Assembly: GCA_002346545.1 (NCBI GenBank)
Contig: DEAA01000021.1
Coordinates: 40,675-90,240, forward strand
DNA from: Acidobacteria bacterium UBA2994
Lineage (GTDB): Bacteria > Acidobacteriota > Vicinamibacteria > Vicinamibacterales > UBA8438
Direction: 5' to 3'
Length of the DNA: 49,566 bases
The notes beneath the pieces are model-generated. The model was not told the origin of the DNA. It ran no database searches and saw only the letters and a program-made list of their open reading frames with translations. Positions 23,984 to 32,453 of the stretch are shown piece by piece (position 1 is the stretch's first letter; the number at the start of each line of letters is the position of its first letter). The position numbers and the translations under genes are program-made.

Positions 23984-25885
23984 TTACCGGGGCCGGTTGA
24001 GGGCGAAGACTACGCCGAACAGGACAACGCCAGCCGCATCGAGAATCGGCACCGGCAGGCCTGCGAGCGCCACCGAAGGTCCGGGGGCAAGGAGCAGTGC
24101 CGCGGCGCCGAACATGGCGATCCGGAGCGGGGCGGGCAAGGCTGTTCTGAGTTGGCCCGTGATCCCGGAGGCGAAGCAGAGCACGCCGAGGACCCCGATG
24201 ACCACCGGGACCAGCATTTCCGACGGACTGGCCGCATCACCGGTCGCGGTGAGCATCAGTAACTCGGGGCGGTACACGAAGATATAGGGCAGCGTGAAGC
24301 CGACCAGGGCGAAGCGGAAGGCCGCCAGGCTGGTCTGCATGATGTTCGTACCGGCAATGGAGGCGGCGGCGTAGCCTGCCAGGGCCACCGGTGGGGTAAC
24401 CATCGACATCATGCCGAAGTAGAAGATGAAGAAGTGGGCGGCCAGAGTCACCACGCCCAGGTTTTCCAGCACGGATCCGATCAGAGTGGCCAGCAGGAGA
24501 TAACAGACGGCCGAGGGTAGGCCCATGCCTAGGATAATCGACGACACCATGATCAGCACCAGCGCGAGGAAGAGGCTCTGCTCGGCCAGCGGAAGGATCG
24601 TGGCTGGCAAGCGGGTGCCGATGCCGGTCAGGGTGACGATGCCGATGATGATGCCCACTGACGCCGACGCCGCCACCAGCGAAATGACATCACGGGCCGA
24701 CTTGACGAAGGCCTTGAAGATAGCGCCTACCTCCAGACGGGTGCGCGGGTGGAATGCCCCCACCACCACGATGGCTAGCAGCGACATGCTTACGGCGCGG
24801 AAGGGCGTGTAGCCGACGATCAATAGCGTGATCAGAGTGCCGAGCGCGGTCACGAAGACCATCCCCTCGGGACGCAGCTCCGCCAGCGACTTGGTCTGGG
24901 TCGGCTCGGCGTCGTCGACCGAGGCGGTGGCGGAGACGCTTCGCGCCTGGAAGTGAGTGATCAGGAACAGCGACAGGTAGTACAGGACCCCTGGGATCAG
25001 GGCGGCGCGGATGATCTGGAGATAGGTTACCCCGGGGATGATCTCCAGCATCATGTAGGCGCCGGCGCCCATCACTGGTGGCATCAGCGCGCCGCCGGAG
25101 CTGGCGGCGGCCTGAATGCCTGCGGCCGTCGTCGCCTTGAAGCCGGCACTCCGCATCATCGGGATCGTAAAGGTGCCGGTGGTCGCGGTATTGGCCACCG
25201 CGCTTCCCGAGAGCGATCCCATGAGCCCGCTGCTGAGCACCGCCACCTTGGCCGGGCCGCCCGGGCTTCGGCCGAAGACCGACTGCGCGAAATCGATGAT
25301 GAACTTCGTAGCCCCGGTGGCGCTCAGGAATGCTCCGAAGATGACGAACAGGAACACGTACGTGAACATCACCCCCAAGGCCACGCCAAAGGTGCCCTGC
25401 GCTTGCAGGAACGTCTGTGCCACGATGCGGGGCAGCGTGTAGCCACGGTGGGGGAATAGCCAGTCGGGCATGCTGGGCCCGATATAGGCGTAGATCAGGA
25501 AGAGCCCGCACAGAATCGGGAGCGCCCAACCGAGCGATCGCCGCGCCGCCTCGATCACCAGTACGAGGCCGATGACACCCACCAGTATGTCGGTTGGCGT
25601 TTCGAATCCGGCCCGATTCCCGAGGGTCGACCCGTTCTGCCAGAACGCCTCAAAGTACGGCTCGTTCTGCATCATGACCCAGCCGCAGCAGGCAGCGGCG
25701 AGCAACGCCAGGACCACGTCGCTGGCCTTGGCTACCGGATGGTTTTTGAGCGAAGGGTGAAGCGGAACGTTGAGGAAGCAGATGACGAGCCCCAGCAGGG
25801 CGAATAGCGCTAGCTGGGGGAGCGGGGCCAGCAGCGGATAGTTCACTTGTACCAGTGTGAACACGCAAAGCCCGACCGCCAGCAC
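23984..25885 (-). CDS. TRAP transporter fused permease, TAXI type (DctQ-DctM)
   Basis: 633 residues from GTG 25885 (the start is uncertain; the frame is open a little further upstream). It is hydrophobic throughout, with about 4 helices corresponding to DctQ followed by the ~12-helix DctM unit. Signature stretches are LSSGLMGSLSGSAVANTATTGTFTIPMM and GIQAAASSGGALMPPVMGAGAYMM, then MGLPSAVCYLLLATLIG. Fused permeases of this kind pair with TAXI binding proteins, encoded just upstream, to import organic acids or other solutes using an ion gradient. Confidence 0.92.
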   Translation of the reverse strand: MLAVGLCVFTLVQVNYPLLAPLPQLALFALLGLVICFLNVPLHPSLKNHPVAKASDVVLALLAAACCGWVMMQNEPYFEAFWQNGSTLGNRAGFETPTDILVGVIGLVLVIEAARRSLGWALPILCGLFLIYAYIGPSMPDWLFPHRGYTLPRIVAQTFLQAQGTFGVALGVMFTYVFLFVIFGAFLSATGATKFIIDFAQSVFGRSPGGPAKVAVLSSGLMGSLSGSAVANTATTGTFTIPMMRSAGFKATTAAGIQAAASSGGALMPPVMGAGAYMMLEIIPGVTYLQIIRAALIPGVLYYLSLFLITHFQARSVSATASVDDAEPTQTKSLAELRPEGMVFVTALGTLITLLIVGYTPFRAVSMSLLAIVVVGAFHPRTRLEVGAIFKAFVKSARDVISLVAASASVGIIIGIVTLTGIGTRLPATILPLAEQSLFLALVLIMVSSIILGMGLPSAVCYLLLATLIGSVLENLGVVTLAAHFFIFYFGMMSMVTPPVALAGYAAASIAGTNIMQTSLAAFRFALVGFTLPYIFVYRPELLMLTATGDAASPSEMLVPVVIGVLGVLCFASGITGQLRTALPAPLRIAMFGAAALLLAPGPSVALAGLPVPILDAAGVVLFGVVFALNRPR

Positions 25886-25932
25886 ACGGGTGACGTGCTG
25901 CCGCGGAGTGACCAGGCCAGAGGGTGCCGTCT

Positions 25933-26913
25933 TTACGGCCAGATTCCGATCTCCTGATAGAAGCGGATGGAGCCGGGGTGAAACTCTGTGCCGCTGTCAC
26001 GCACCACGTTGGCGGCCACGATGGCCCGACCGGCACCGTGGCGCTCCACCACGCTGGCCGCGTTCTCGTAGAGCGTCTTCGTGACGTTGTAGACCAATTC
26101 CTCGTCGGCGTTTGACGAGGTGATTAGGTGCATCGACCCGACGTCGAGTCCCTCGAACGCCTCGTTCTGGCCGCGGTAGGTGTCGGCTGGGATCGTCGCC
26201 GGGCGGAAGAACAGATACTCGTCGATCAGTCCCTGCTTGGCGGTCTCGTCGAAGGGAATGAAGTGGATGTCCTGCGACGCCGACGCCTGGGTGATGGCCG
26301 GGTTGGGAATCGCGCCGCCCACGAACACTGCCGCCGCCGAACCGTCGGCCAGCAGGTCGACGGCCCCGGACTGGGTGGCATTGACCGGGTCGAAATCGTC
26401 GTAGGTGATGCCATGCGCGCCGAGCAGCGGACGGATGAAGTACTCGAAGCCAGCTCCTGCCACGCCGACGCCGACACGTTCACCGCGCAGATCCGCCATC
26501 GTCTCGACACCCGAGTCGGTCGGCGTGATCCAGAGCGCGACATTGGGCGCCAGCGTCATCACCGTGCGCATCGGGTAGGCCTGGTCCCAGCCCTCGGTGC
26601 CACGCACGGCGAAGTAGGTGATGGCGGCGTTCGATAGAGCGAAATCGAGCTCGCCGCTCACTAGTCGACGGATGTTCTCCTGCGAGCCGCTGGTCGCCTC
26701 AGCGGTGGTGTTCCAGCCAAAGCCGGCGCCGAACTCGTTCATGACCTCGGCCAGCGCGCTCCCGAAGACGAAGAAGGTCCCGCCCGGGGGCGCGGTGCCC
26801 ATACTCACGAAGACCCGCGACGGCGCGTCATCGTTACCGCCACCGTCCCCGCCGCCGCACGCGACGGCGGTCGCGGCGAGAGTGAGCGCTATACAAAACC
26901 CAAGTCGACGCAT
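25933..26913 (-). CDS. TAXI family TRAP solute-binding lipoprotein
   Basis: 326 residues. The signal peptide ends in a lipobox with Cys19 (ATAVAC, then a Gly/Asp-rich linker). The binding fold shows VFVSMGTAPPGGTFFVFGSALAEVMNE, ATSGSQENIRRLVSGELDFALSN, MADLRGERVGVGVAGAGFEYFIRPLL and GAIPNPAITQASASQDIHFIPF, all typical of TAXI proteins. It captures the substrate in the periplasm for the fused permease 47 bases downstream. The substrate is unknown. A broken VOC gene lies 75 bases upstream in the same direction. Confidence 0.92.
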   Translation of the reverse strand: MRRLGFCIALTLAATAVACGGGDGGGNDDAPSRVFVSMGTAPPGGTFFVFGSALAEVMNEFGAGFGWNTTAEATSGSQENIRRLVSGELDFALSNAAITYFAVRGTEGWDQAYPMRTVMTLAPNVALWITPTDSGVETMADLRGERVGVGVAGAGFEYFIRPLLGAHGITYDDFDPVNATQSGAVDLLADGSAAAVFVGGAIPNPAITQASASQDIHFIPFDETAKQGLIDEYLFFRPATIPADTYRGQNEAFEGLDVGSMHLITSSNADEELVYNVTKTLYENAASVVERHGAGRAIVAANVVRDSGTEFHPGSIRFYQEIGIWP

Positions 26914-26988
26914 CTGCTTGCTTCTCCTGGCCCGGACCGCTCGTGGTCAGGGCGAAGTCCCTTGGATCGAACCCGTGACCGCGAGCGG

Positions 26989-27421
26989 TCAGAGCGGAAT
27001 CGTCCAGGTCGGACCCGTAATGGTACCCCAGGGCCGACGCGGGGACCGCACGGACGGCAAAGAAACCGGTCCGAAGATGGAGAGCAGGTGTCCGTCTAGA
27101 TCCCGGAAGTTGGCGGCCTACTGGTCACGTTTCGTGGTGCGGCGAGAAATTCGATGCCGCGGGCCGAGAGTGTCACTTGGGCTTGGTTAACGTCGTCGAC
27201 CACGAACACGATTTCCGTGTCGTGTGCGACCGGCTCGGAGAGTTTGGCGTGCGCCGTGCTCAGCGTCAGCGTGATCCCGCCATTACCAAGAAACACGGAC
27301 CCCTCGCGTTCTGAGACTGCATCGCACGATCGAGCGTTTCGACGTAGAAGTCGACCGACCGGACCAGGTCCGTCGTGCCCAGCATGACCTTCGAGACACC
27401 CTTGAGCTTGACGTTAGTCAT
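26989..27421 (-). pseudogene. VOC (glyoxalase-like) protein, two frameshifts
   Basis: Three frames carry successive parts of one VOC protein. From ATG 27421: TNVKLKGVSKVMLGTTDLVRS and VDFYVETL. After a shift near 27300: VFLGNGGITLTLSTAHAKL, EIVFVVDDVNQAQVTLSARGIEFLAAPRNVT. After a second shift near 27125: AANFRDLDGHLLSIFGP, the usual VOC end, then an extra tail to TGA at 26989. The gene overlaps the stop of the PaaK-like gene by 8 bases, so it was part of this operon. Either it is dead or the sequence has two indel errors. Confidence 0.8.
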
Positions 27422-28736
27422 CGGCCGAATCCTTCACCACGAACCGCCGCGATTTCAGTTCGAATCGAGGCAGCGTACCCGCGTCGACGGCGCACACGGG
27501 CACGGTCAGACCGAGTGCCTCCTGCACCACCTGACCGACCCTGGCGGCGACCGTCTCTGGTTCGCCCGTCGTCGGCGCAACCTCGACTTCGATCGACAGC
27601 TCGTGGAGCGGACTCGTGGCGTTCACGGTCGAGCGGAATTCGGTCACTTGGGTTACCTGTCGAACTAGCGCTTCGATCGCAACCGGATAGACGTTGACTC
27701 CTCGCACACAAACCATGTCGTCCGCGCGTGACAGCACCCCGCCCTCGATCTGGCGGAGTGTACGGCCGCATGTACAGGGCGTCGATCGAAGTCTGACGAT
27801 GTCCCTGGTGCGGTAGCGAATGACGGGGCTGGCGATGCGCCCCAGGTTGGTGACGACGAGCTCCCCTGGCTCGCCCTCCGCCGCTGGCCGGTCCGAGCCG
27901 GGATCGAGGAGCTCACAGATGAACTGCGTCTCGTTTAGGTGAAGCGCGCCCGGGTGTTCCCAGCACTCGAAGCTCACCGGGCCCACCTCGGTCAGTCCGT
28001 GGTGATCGATCACCCTGGCGCCCCAGCCTTGCTCGATCTGCCAGCGCGTGGCGTCGATGCTGCCGCCTGGTTCTCCGGCGACCACGATGGTGCGCACCGT
28101 CGAGATGGGCAGATCTAGGCCCATGGCCCGCGCCACCTCGAGAAGACGGAGCGCATAGGTGGGGGTGCAGCAGACGACCTCGGGAGCCACCGCGTCGAGG
28201 AGCTTGAGCCTGGTCTCGCTCGACATGCCTCCCGCCGGCACGACTCGGGCCCCGAGCTGAGTCGCCGCGTCGAAGGCCGACCAGAACCCGAGGAACGGTC
28301 CGAAGCCGAACGGGAACAGGATAGTGTCGCCAATCCCGATGCGGGCGGCGTGGAACACCGAACGCCAGCAGTCGGCGACCCAGCGCCAGCTCTCCGGAGT
28401 GTCGAGCCAGCGGAGCGGCGGGCCGGTGGTGGACGAAGTTTGGTGATAGCGGGTGTAGCGGGTCAGCGGTTCGGTGTGCGCGGTGCCCCAAGGAGGCGTG
28501 GCTGCCTGGTCCGATGCGAGCTCCTGCTTCGTGGTTAGGGGAAGCCGCGCCAGGTCTTCCAGGGTACGGATCTCGCTGAGATTGACCCCAGCGGACAGGA
28601 ATTTCTCCGTATAGAAGCGATTCGTGCCGTCCACTGCACCGAGTAGCTCCGTCAGTCGGACGAACTGCTGGTGCCGACGTTCGTCACTCGAGAGGCACTC
28701 CGACGGGGGCGGTGCCCACCGCGGGTCGCCCGTCAT
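27414..28736 (-). CDS. PaaK-like (phenylacetate-CoA ligase family) adenylating enzyme
   Basis: 440 residues. Features of the PaaK branch of ANL enzymes are TSSTTGPPLRWLDTPESW (phosphate loop), HHGLTEVGPVSFECWEHPGALHLNE, GELVVTNLGRIASPVIRYRTRDIVRL, and CTCGRTLRQIEGGVLSRADDMVCVRGVNVYPVAIEALV. The Lys in the ELKSRRFVVKD end could be the lid lysine. It should activate an aromatic or short carboxylic acid as acyl-AMP and then acyl-CoA. With a chorismate-lyase-family gene three genes upstream, 4-hydroxybenzoate or a derivative is a reasonable candidate (inference). The start overlaps the thioesterase stop (ATGA). Confidence 0.88.
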   Translation of the reverse strand: MTGDPRWAPPPSECLSSDERRHQQFVRLTELLGAVDGTNRFYTEKFLSAGVNLSEIRTLEDLARLPLTTKQELASDQAATPPWGTAHTEPLTRYTRYHQTSSTTGPPLRWLDTPESWRWVADCWRSVFHAARIGIGDTILFPFGFGPFLGFWSAFDAATQLGARVVPAGGMSSETRLKLLDAVAPEVVCCTPTYALRLLEVARAMGLDLPISTVRTIVVAGEPGGSIDATRWQIEQGWGARVIDHHGLTEVGPVSFECWEHPGALHLNETQFICELLDPGSDRPAAEGEPGELVVTNLGRIASPVIRYRTRDIVRLRSTPCTCGRTLRQIEGGVLSRADDMVCVRGVNVYPVAIEALVRQVTQVTEFRSTVNATSPLHELSIEVEVAPTTGEPETVAARVGQVVQEALGLTVPVCAVDAGTLPRFELKSRRFVVKDSADD

Positions 28737-29167
28737 AACGACCCTGCTCCCGGTGCTTCCGTGAAGCGCTCGGCGATTTCGGCCGGGATGGGCGTGCCCC
28801 GCATCGGCTCACCGGGCACTTTGGTGACGCAAGCGATGGTGAGGGCGCCTCTCGCCACGGTATCTCCTGCCGACTTGATCTCGGCGGTGTAGGAGAGGCT
28901 CTTCCCCGACTTCCGCGCGATCCTGAGCACAACCTCGAACTCGTCCTCAAAGCGCAGCGGTCTCAAGAACTCGAAATTCGTGGCGACCCGAGGGAATCCG
29001 ATGCGGGCCGAGGGCGGCGCGATGCTCAGACCGGCTTTCCGCCACATGGCGTGTTCGGCTTCCTCCATGTACCGAAAGAACACGCTGAAGTGGACGATGC
29101 CGGCGGTGTCGGTCTCGTAGAACTGAACGCGACGCTTGAGGCGGAACTCGCTGATCGGAGTAAACAT
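28733..29167 (-). CDS. Acyl-CoA thioesterase, 4HBT hot-dog family
   Basis: 144 residues from ATG 29167. The sequence RRVQFYETDTAGIVHFSVFFRYMEEAEHAMWRKAGL has the 4-hydroxybenzoyl-CoA thioesterase pattern, with catalytic Asp in ETDTAGIVHFS. FEFLRPLRFEDEFEV follows. It hydrolyses acyl-CoA (aromatic or aliphatic) in the cytoplasm. It is the fourth gene of the radical SAM / chorismate lyase / halogenase set, placed 26 bases after the halogenase and overlapping the CoA ligase, so ligase and thioesterase are made together. Confidence 0.9.
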   Translation of the reverse strand: MFTPISEFRLKRRVQFYETDTAGIVHFSVFFRYMEEAEHAMWRKAGLSIAPPSARIGFPRVATNFEFLRPLRFEDEFEVVLRIARKSGKSLSYTAEIKSAGDTVARGALTIACVTKVPGEPMRGTPIPAEIAERFTEAPGAGSL

Positions 29168-29193
29168 GGCAGGGGTTTGACCACTCCCGCCTC

Positions 29194-30438
29194 TCAACTC
29201 GCCACCGGGGCCGGACGCGGGCCGCCCTGCGCCAGGTAGCTGTTCATCGCCTCGAACAGCGGTTGCAGGTCCTTGTAGACGTTTCCGACCAGAGCATCGA
29301 CAAGTTGCGGCTGCAGATCTGGGTGCTCGCTAACAAACTCGCCGAAGTTGAAGGTCCGGTCGTAGAACGCCATGACCAAGTGCCGGAAGCTGTCCAGGCC
29401 GTGCCGCACGTCCCGTGTGTAGCTCTCGAATGCGGCGGCAGACACATCACCCTGATCGAGCGCCGTATGGATGGCGTCGGCCGCAAGTTCGCCCCCTTTG
29501 AGCGCGAGAAAGACACCGGATGAAAAGACGGGATCCAGGAACGAGAAGGCGTCACCGACCAGCACGAAGCCGTCGCCGGCCGCCTGGGTGGCCCGATAGC
29601 TAAACTCTCCGGTGACCCGCATCGGTCCCAGATAGGTGCCAGGCGTGATGTGGTCCTTGATCCAGGAGCATCCATTGGCCTCGCGGCAGAAGATCTCTTC
29701 AGGGTCGCGGCTGTTGCGATAGAGATATTCGTGATCCGCGACCAGGCCGACGCTTACGGTATCGTCCGCCAACGGGATGTACCAGAACCACCCTTTGTCG
29801 GCGATGTAGGCCACCGTCGTAGCGCCTTCGTCCAGTCCGGGGTCCCGTTTGGCGCCCTTGAAGTAGGTGAAGATTGCCAGCTTCTTGAGGTCAGGGTCTC
29901 GTCGTTTCCACCCCAGGCGGCTCGCTAGTAGGGTGTCGCGTCCGGTGGCGTCGACGACCACCTTTGATGACAGCTCCTCGGTTGTGTTGCCCGACTGCGC
30001 CGTGACGCCGACGACCTGGTTGCCGTCTCGAATGATGTCTTGCACCCGAACGCCCTCGCGCACCTCAACGCCGTGCGACGCGGCGTTCTCCAGCATCATC
30101 CGGTCGAAGTCGCTGCGCAGGATCTGCCAGGTGCTCGCGCATTCGTGCTCGATTGTTTGGAAGAAGTAGAACGGCTGACTGACCTTGCCCGAGGTCGACA
30201 CGAACTGGACACTGTGTTTGAGCGGGCTCCCCGAGGTCTTCAGCCAGTCGAGTACCCCGAGGCGCTCGAAGCTGAACCAGGTGTAGGGCATCAGCGATTC
30301 ACCGATGTGATGCCTGGGGAACTGTTCCCGCTCGAGCAGGAGCACCCTGCGCCCGTGCTGCGCCAGCACTGTCGCCGTGGCCGCCCCGGCCGGTCCTCCG
30401 CCAGCCACGACCGCATCCCAGGTTCCGTTCGTGCTCAT
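29194..30438 (-). CDS. Flavin-dependent halogenase-like oxidoreductase
   Basis: 414 residues from ATG 30438, with GAGGTGAG shortly upstream. FAD-binding GGGPAGAATA lies near the N-terminus, with REQFPRHHIGESLMPYTW, VVDATGRD and GDAFSFLDPVFSSGVFLAL, all typical of the flavin halogenase/geranylgeranyl-reductase-like group. GWFWYIPL matches the WxWxIP motif used to separate FADH2 halogenases from monooxygenases. The catalytic lysine cannot be assigned safely from sequence alone. It starts 10 bases after the chorismate-lyase-family gene, which suggests a phenolic acid as substrate. It could instead be a reductase or hydroxylase. Confidence 0.8.
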   Translation of the reverse strand: MSTNGTWDAVVAGGGPAGAATATVLAQHGRRVLLLEREQFPRHHIGESLMPYTWFSFERLGVLDWLKTSGSPLKHSVQFVSTSGKVSQPFYFFQTIEHECASTWQILRSDFDRMMLENAASHGVEVREGVRVQDIIRDGNQVVGVTAQSGNTTEELSSKVVVDATGRDTLLASRLGWKRRDPDLKKLAIFTYFKGAKRDPGLDEGATTVAYIADKGWFWYIPLADDTVSVGLVADHEYLYRNSRDPEEIFCREANGCSWIKDHITPGTYLGPMRVTGEFSYRATQAAGDGFVLVGDAFSFLDPVFSSGVFLALKGGELAADAIHTALDQGDVSAAAFESYTRDVRHGLDSFRHLVMAFYDRTFNFGEFVSEHPDLQPQLVDALVGNVYKDLQPLFEAMNSYLAQGGPRPAPVAS

Positions 30439-30448
30439 GCCGCTCACC

Positions 30449-31030
30449 TCACACGAGTGGCAACACCTCGACGATGTCGCCGACTTTCCGACCCCCGCTC
30501 GCCATCTCCGTGCGGCGCCCGTAGAGCGTCCGTGACTCGCGCATCCAGAACACTCCCATCATCTCCGGGTTCGGTTCAAGAGCGAGGAACGCCTTCGCAT
30601 GGCTGTCGTAGTTGAATCGCCTCTCGCGGAGCAGCCGCCCGAGAGGCACCTCGTTGCGCAGAATCTGCTGGGTCAGTTTCGTGCCGAACGCGTCCAGCTT
30701 GATCCGGATTGCGCCCATCTCTACCGGTCGCCCCGTGTACTCCTGCACCAGTAGCACCCGCCTGAAATACCACCCGCCAAGCGTGAACGTGCCGAGTGCG
30801 CGGAGCACGACCCGTCCCCCGTAGTGGTGCTCCAGCCGGCTGGTCATATCCTCTCCATGGACCAGCAACGAATGATACGGGGCCGGGATTTGCTCCGGCG
30901 TGACGATCTTCCAAATCGGCATTTCGATACCGGCGCGACCATAGACCTTGTCCAGCGGATACAGTGTGCCGCTGACTGATGACCGTTTCTTCGGCATGGT
31001 GTGGAGCCGTCGGACCGAAGAACTCGTCAT
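30449..31030 (-). CDS. Chorismate pyruvate-lyase family protein
   Basis: 193 residues from ATG 31030 with AGGAGG 6 bases upstream. The middle reads FRRVLLVQEYTGRPVEMGAI, then RIKLDAFGTKLTQQIL and EVPLGRLLRER, the pattern of the chorismate pyruvate-lyase family (Rv2949c/UbiC fold), which converts chorismate to 4-hydroxybenzoate and pyruvate. The similarity is at fold-family level, so binding of another aromatic acid is possible. Context with a CoA ligase, thioesterase and halogenase supports a 4-hydroxybenzoate-type starter. The N-terminal dozen residues are basic and not a signal peptide. Confidence 0.65.
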   Translation of the reverse strand: MTSSSVRRLHTMPKKRSSVSGTLYPLDKVYGRAGIEMPIWKIVTPEQIPAPYHSLLVHGEDMTSRLEHHYGGRVVLRALGTFTLGGWYFRRVLLVQEYTGRPVEMGAIRIKLDAFGTKLTQQILRNEVPLGRLLRERRFNYDSHAKAFLALEPNPEMMGVFWMRESRTLYGRRTEMASGGRKVGDIVEVLPLV

Positions 31031-31036
31031 TGCGGT

Positions 31037-31064
31037 CCTCCTGTCTCCTGTCTCCTGTCTCCTG
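31037..31064 (-). repeat. Tandem heptamer repeat made of Shine-Dalgarno sequences
   Basis: On the minus strand the unit GAGACAG repeats three times, preceded by CAG and ending in GAGG, so AGGAG recurs every 7 bases four times. The last copy forms the SD of the chorismate-lyase-family gene. It fills most of the 39-base gap to the radical SAM gene. Short tandem repeats of this kind can change copy number by slippage. Confidence 0.8.
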
Positions 31065-31069
31065 GCGAG

Positions 31070-32401
31070 CTAGGTGTACCTAATCTTCGTGTGCTCTGGC
31101 AGGAAGAAGCGTGGCAGCAGACTGTCGACTCGGAGCAATCCGGCTCTCGTTAGTGCGACCTGTTCGCCGTCGGCTGCTAGCAAATAGCCGTCTCTACGCA
31201 GCGACGTGAGCGGCTCGCCGAAGCGTTCGATCACGTCGACGCCGTACTTCTGTCTGAAGGAGCCTGGCTGGATCGAGCCGAGCTTGAGCTGGAGCACAAA
31301 CTCCCGGATTAAACGCTCTTCGTCGGTCGGTCTGAACGCCCGGTTGAGCGGTAGCTTCCCGCCCTGGACGGCTGCGGCATAGGGTCCCCACGTGTCGAGG
31401 TTCTGCATATGCACGCCGTTGACGTGCCCAAACGACGCTACCCCGAGCGCCGCGAGATCAGCCCCACGCCACAGTTGGTCTCGATAGACGAACCTGGTCC
31501 GATCCGGTTGCTTGACTGCGGTGTAAGCGCTCCCGACGGTGTAGCCTGCTGCTTCGAGCGCGGCGAACGCCTCATCCACCCAGCGCCGCTTGGTATCCCA
31601 GTCGGCTACCCGTTCGGCGAACTGCCCGGTGCCCTGCAGCAGGTCGCTGCTGATTGTCGTGTTGTAGGGCAGCTCCATCTGATAGATGGTCACGCTGTCC
31701 GGGCTCATGTCGATGGTGCGCGCGACGGCGTTGCGCCACCGTTCGTCGGTGTCGCCCAGCATCCCGGCGATGAGGTCGATGTTGATCTGCGGAAAGTCGA
31801 GCGACTGCGCGAACCCGTAGGCACGAAAGATTTCGGCCGACCGGTGGGCACGTCCGTTCAGTTCGAGGACCTCGTCGTCGAAGTGTTCGAGGCCCAGGCT
31901 GAGCCGGGTGATGCCCATGTCGCGAATCTGGGCCAGCTTCGGTTCGGTCAGTGTTCCCGGCTCGCACTCGAACGTGATCTCCTCGGCGCTCGTCCATGGC
32001 GTCACGGCGGTGAGCCGGTCCACCAGGCTCTGCAGTTGCTTGACGGAGAGAAACGACGGGGTGCCGCCCCCGAAGTACACGAAGTTCAACGGGCGGCCGG
32101 CGATGGCCGGTTGAGTGGCATAGAGCTCCCATTCGCGTGCCACCACATCGAGATACTCCGCGACCTCGCTGGCGTTCTTGTCGGTGTACACCCGGTAGTA
32201 GCAGAAGTGGCACCGTTTTCGGCAGAACGGAATATGGAGATAGAGGCCGAGCGGGACCTCGGCTGGAGGCTGGTTCAGGGCCGGCCGCGCCTCGGACTCC
32301 ACTGCCTCGTGTGTCCAGAGTGAGAAAGGTGGGTAGTTGGCGACGAAGTAGCTGCCGACTTCGGTGGAATCTGCCGGGCGGGTCGGTGAGGTGTCGCTCA
32401 T
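31070..32401 (-). CDS. HemN/HemW-like radical SAM protein
   Basis: 443 residues. The 4Fe-4S-binding CxxxCxxC is Cys60, Cys64, Cys67 (HIPFCRKRCHFCYYRVY). NFVYFGGGTPSFLS, FECEPGTLT, ITRLSLGLEHFDDEVLELNGRAH and INIDLIAGMLGDT follow the coproporphyrinogen-oxidase-like (class C) order. A C-terminal HemN-type domain is present, ending LLRVDSLLPRFFLP. The residues after the cluster (FCYYRV) differ from the FCGC of HemN and YCDF of HemW. Class C enzymes include methyl- and cyclopropane-forming biosynthetic proteins, heme chaperones and heme-degrading methyltransferases. Being first in a run with halogenase and ligase genes, it is probably a pathway enzyme rather than HemW. Confidence 0.85.
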   Translation of the reverse strand: MSDTSPTRPADSTEVGSYFVANYPPFSLWTHEAVESEARPALNQPPAEVPLGLYLHIPFCRKRCHFCYYRVYTDKNASEVAEYLDVVAREWELYATQPAIAGRPLNFVYFGGGTPSFLSVKQLQSLVDRLTAVTPWTSAEEITFECEPGTLTEPKLAQIRDMGITRLSLGLEHFDDEVLELNGRAHRSAEIFRAYGFAQSLDFPQINIDLIAGMLGDTDERWRNAVARTIDMSPDSVTIYQMELPYNTTISSDLLQGTGQFAERVADWDTKRRWVDEAFAALEAAGYTVGSAYTAVKQPDRTRFVYRDQLWRGADLAALGVASFGHVNGVHMQNLDTWGPYAAAVQGGKLPLNRAFRPTDEERLIREFVLQLKLGSIQPGSFRQKYGVDVIERFGEPLTSLRRDGYLLAADGEQVALTRAGLLRVDSLLPRFFLPEHTKIRYT

Positions 32402-32453
32402 GCTCGAAATATACCTGTGTGCCGACGATGGGGTCAGATCGGCCCGTCCGAGA

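Noticed and set aside
24690..25529. Long second frame (279 codons) inside the TRAP permease gene on the same strand
   Set aside because: It overlaps a clear permease and its composition (Arg/His/Pro-rich) is the usual out-of-frame translation of high-GC coding DNA.
31409..32323. 304-codon plus-strand frame opposite the radical SAM gene
   Set aside because: It is the antisense shadow of a gene with clear cluster-binding cysteines; no family features or SD.
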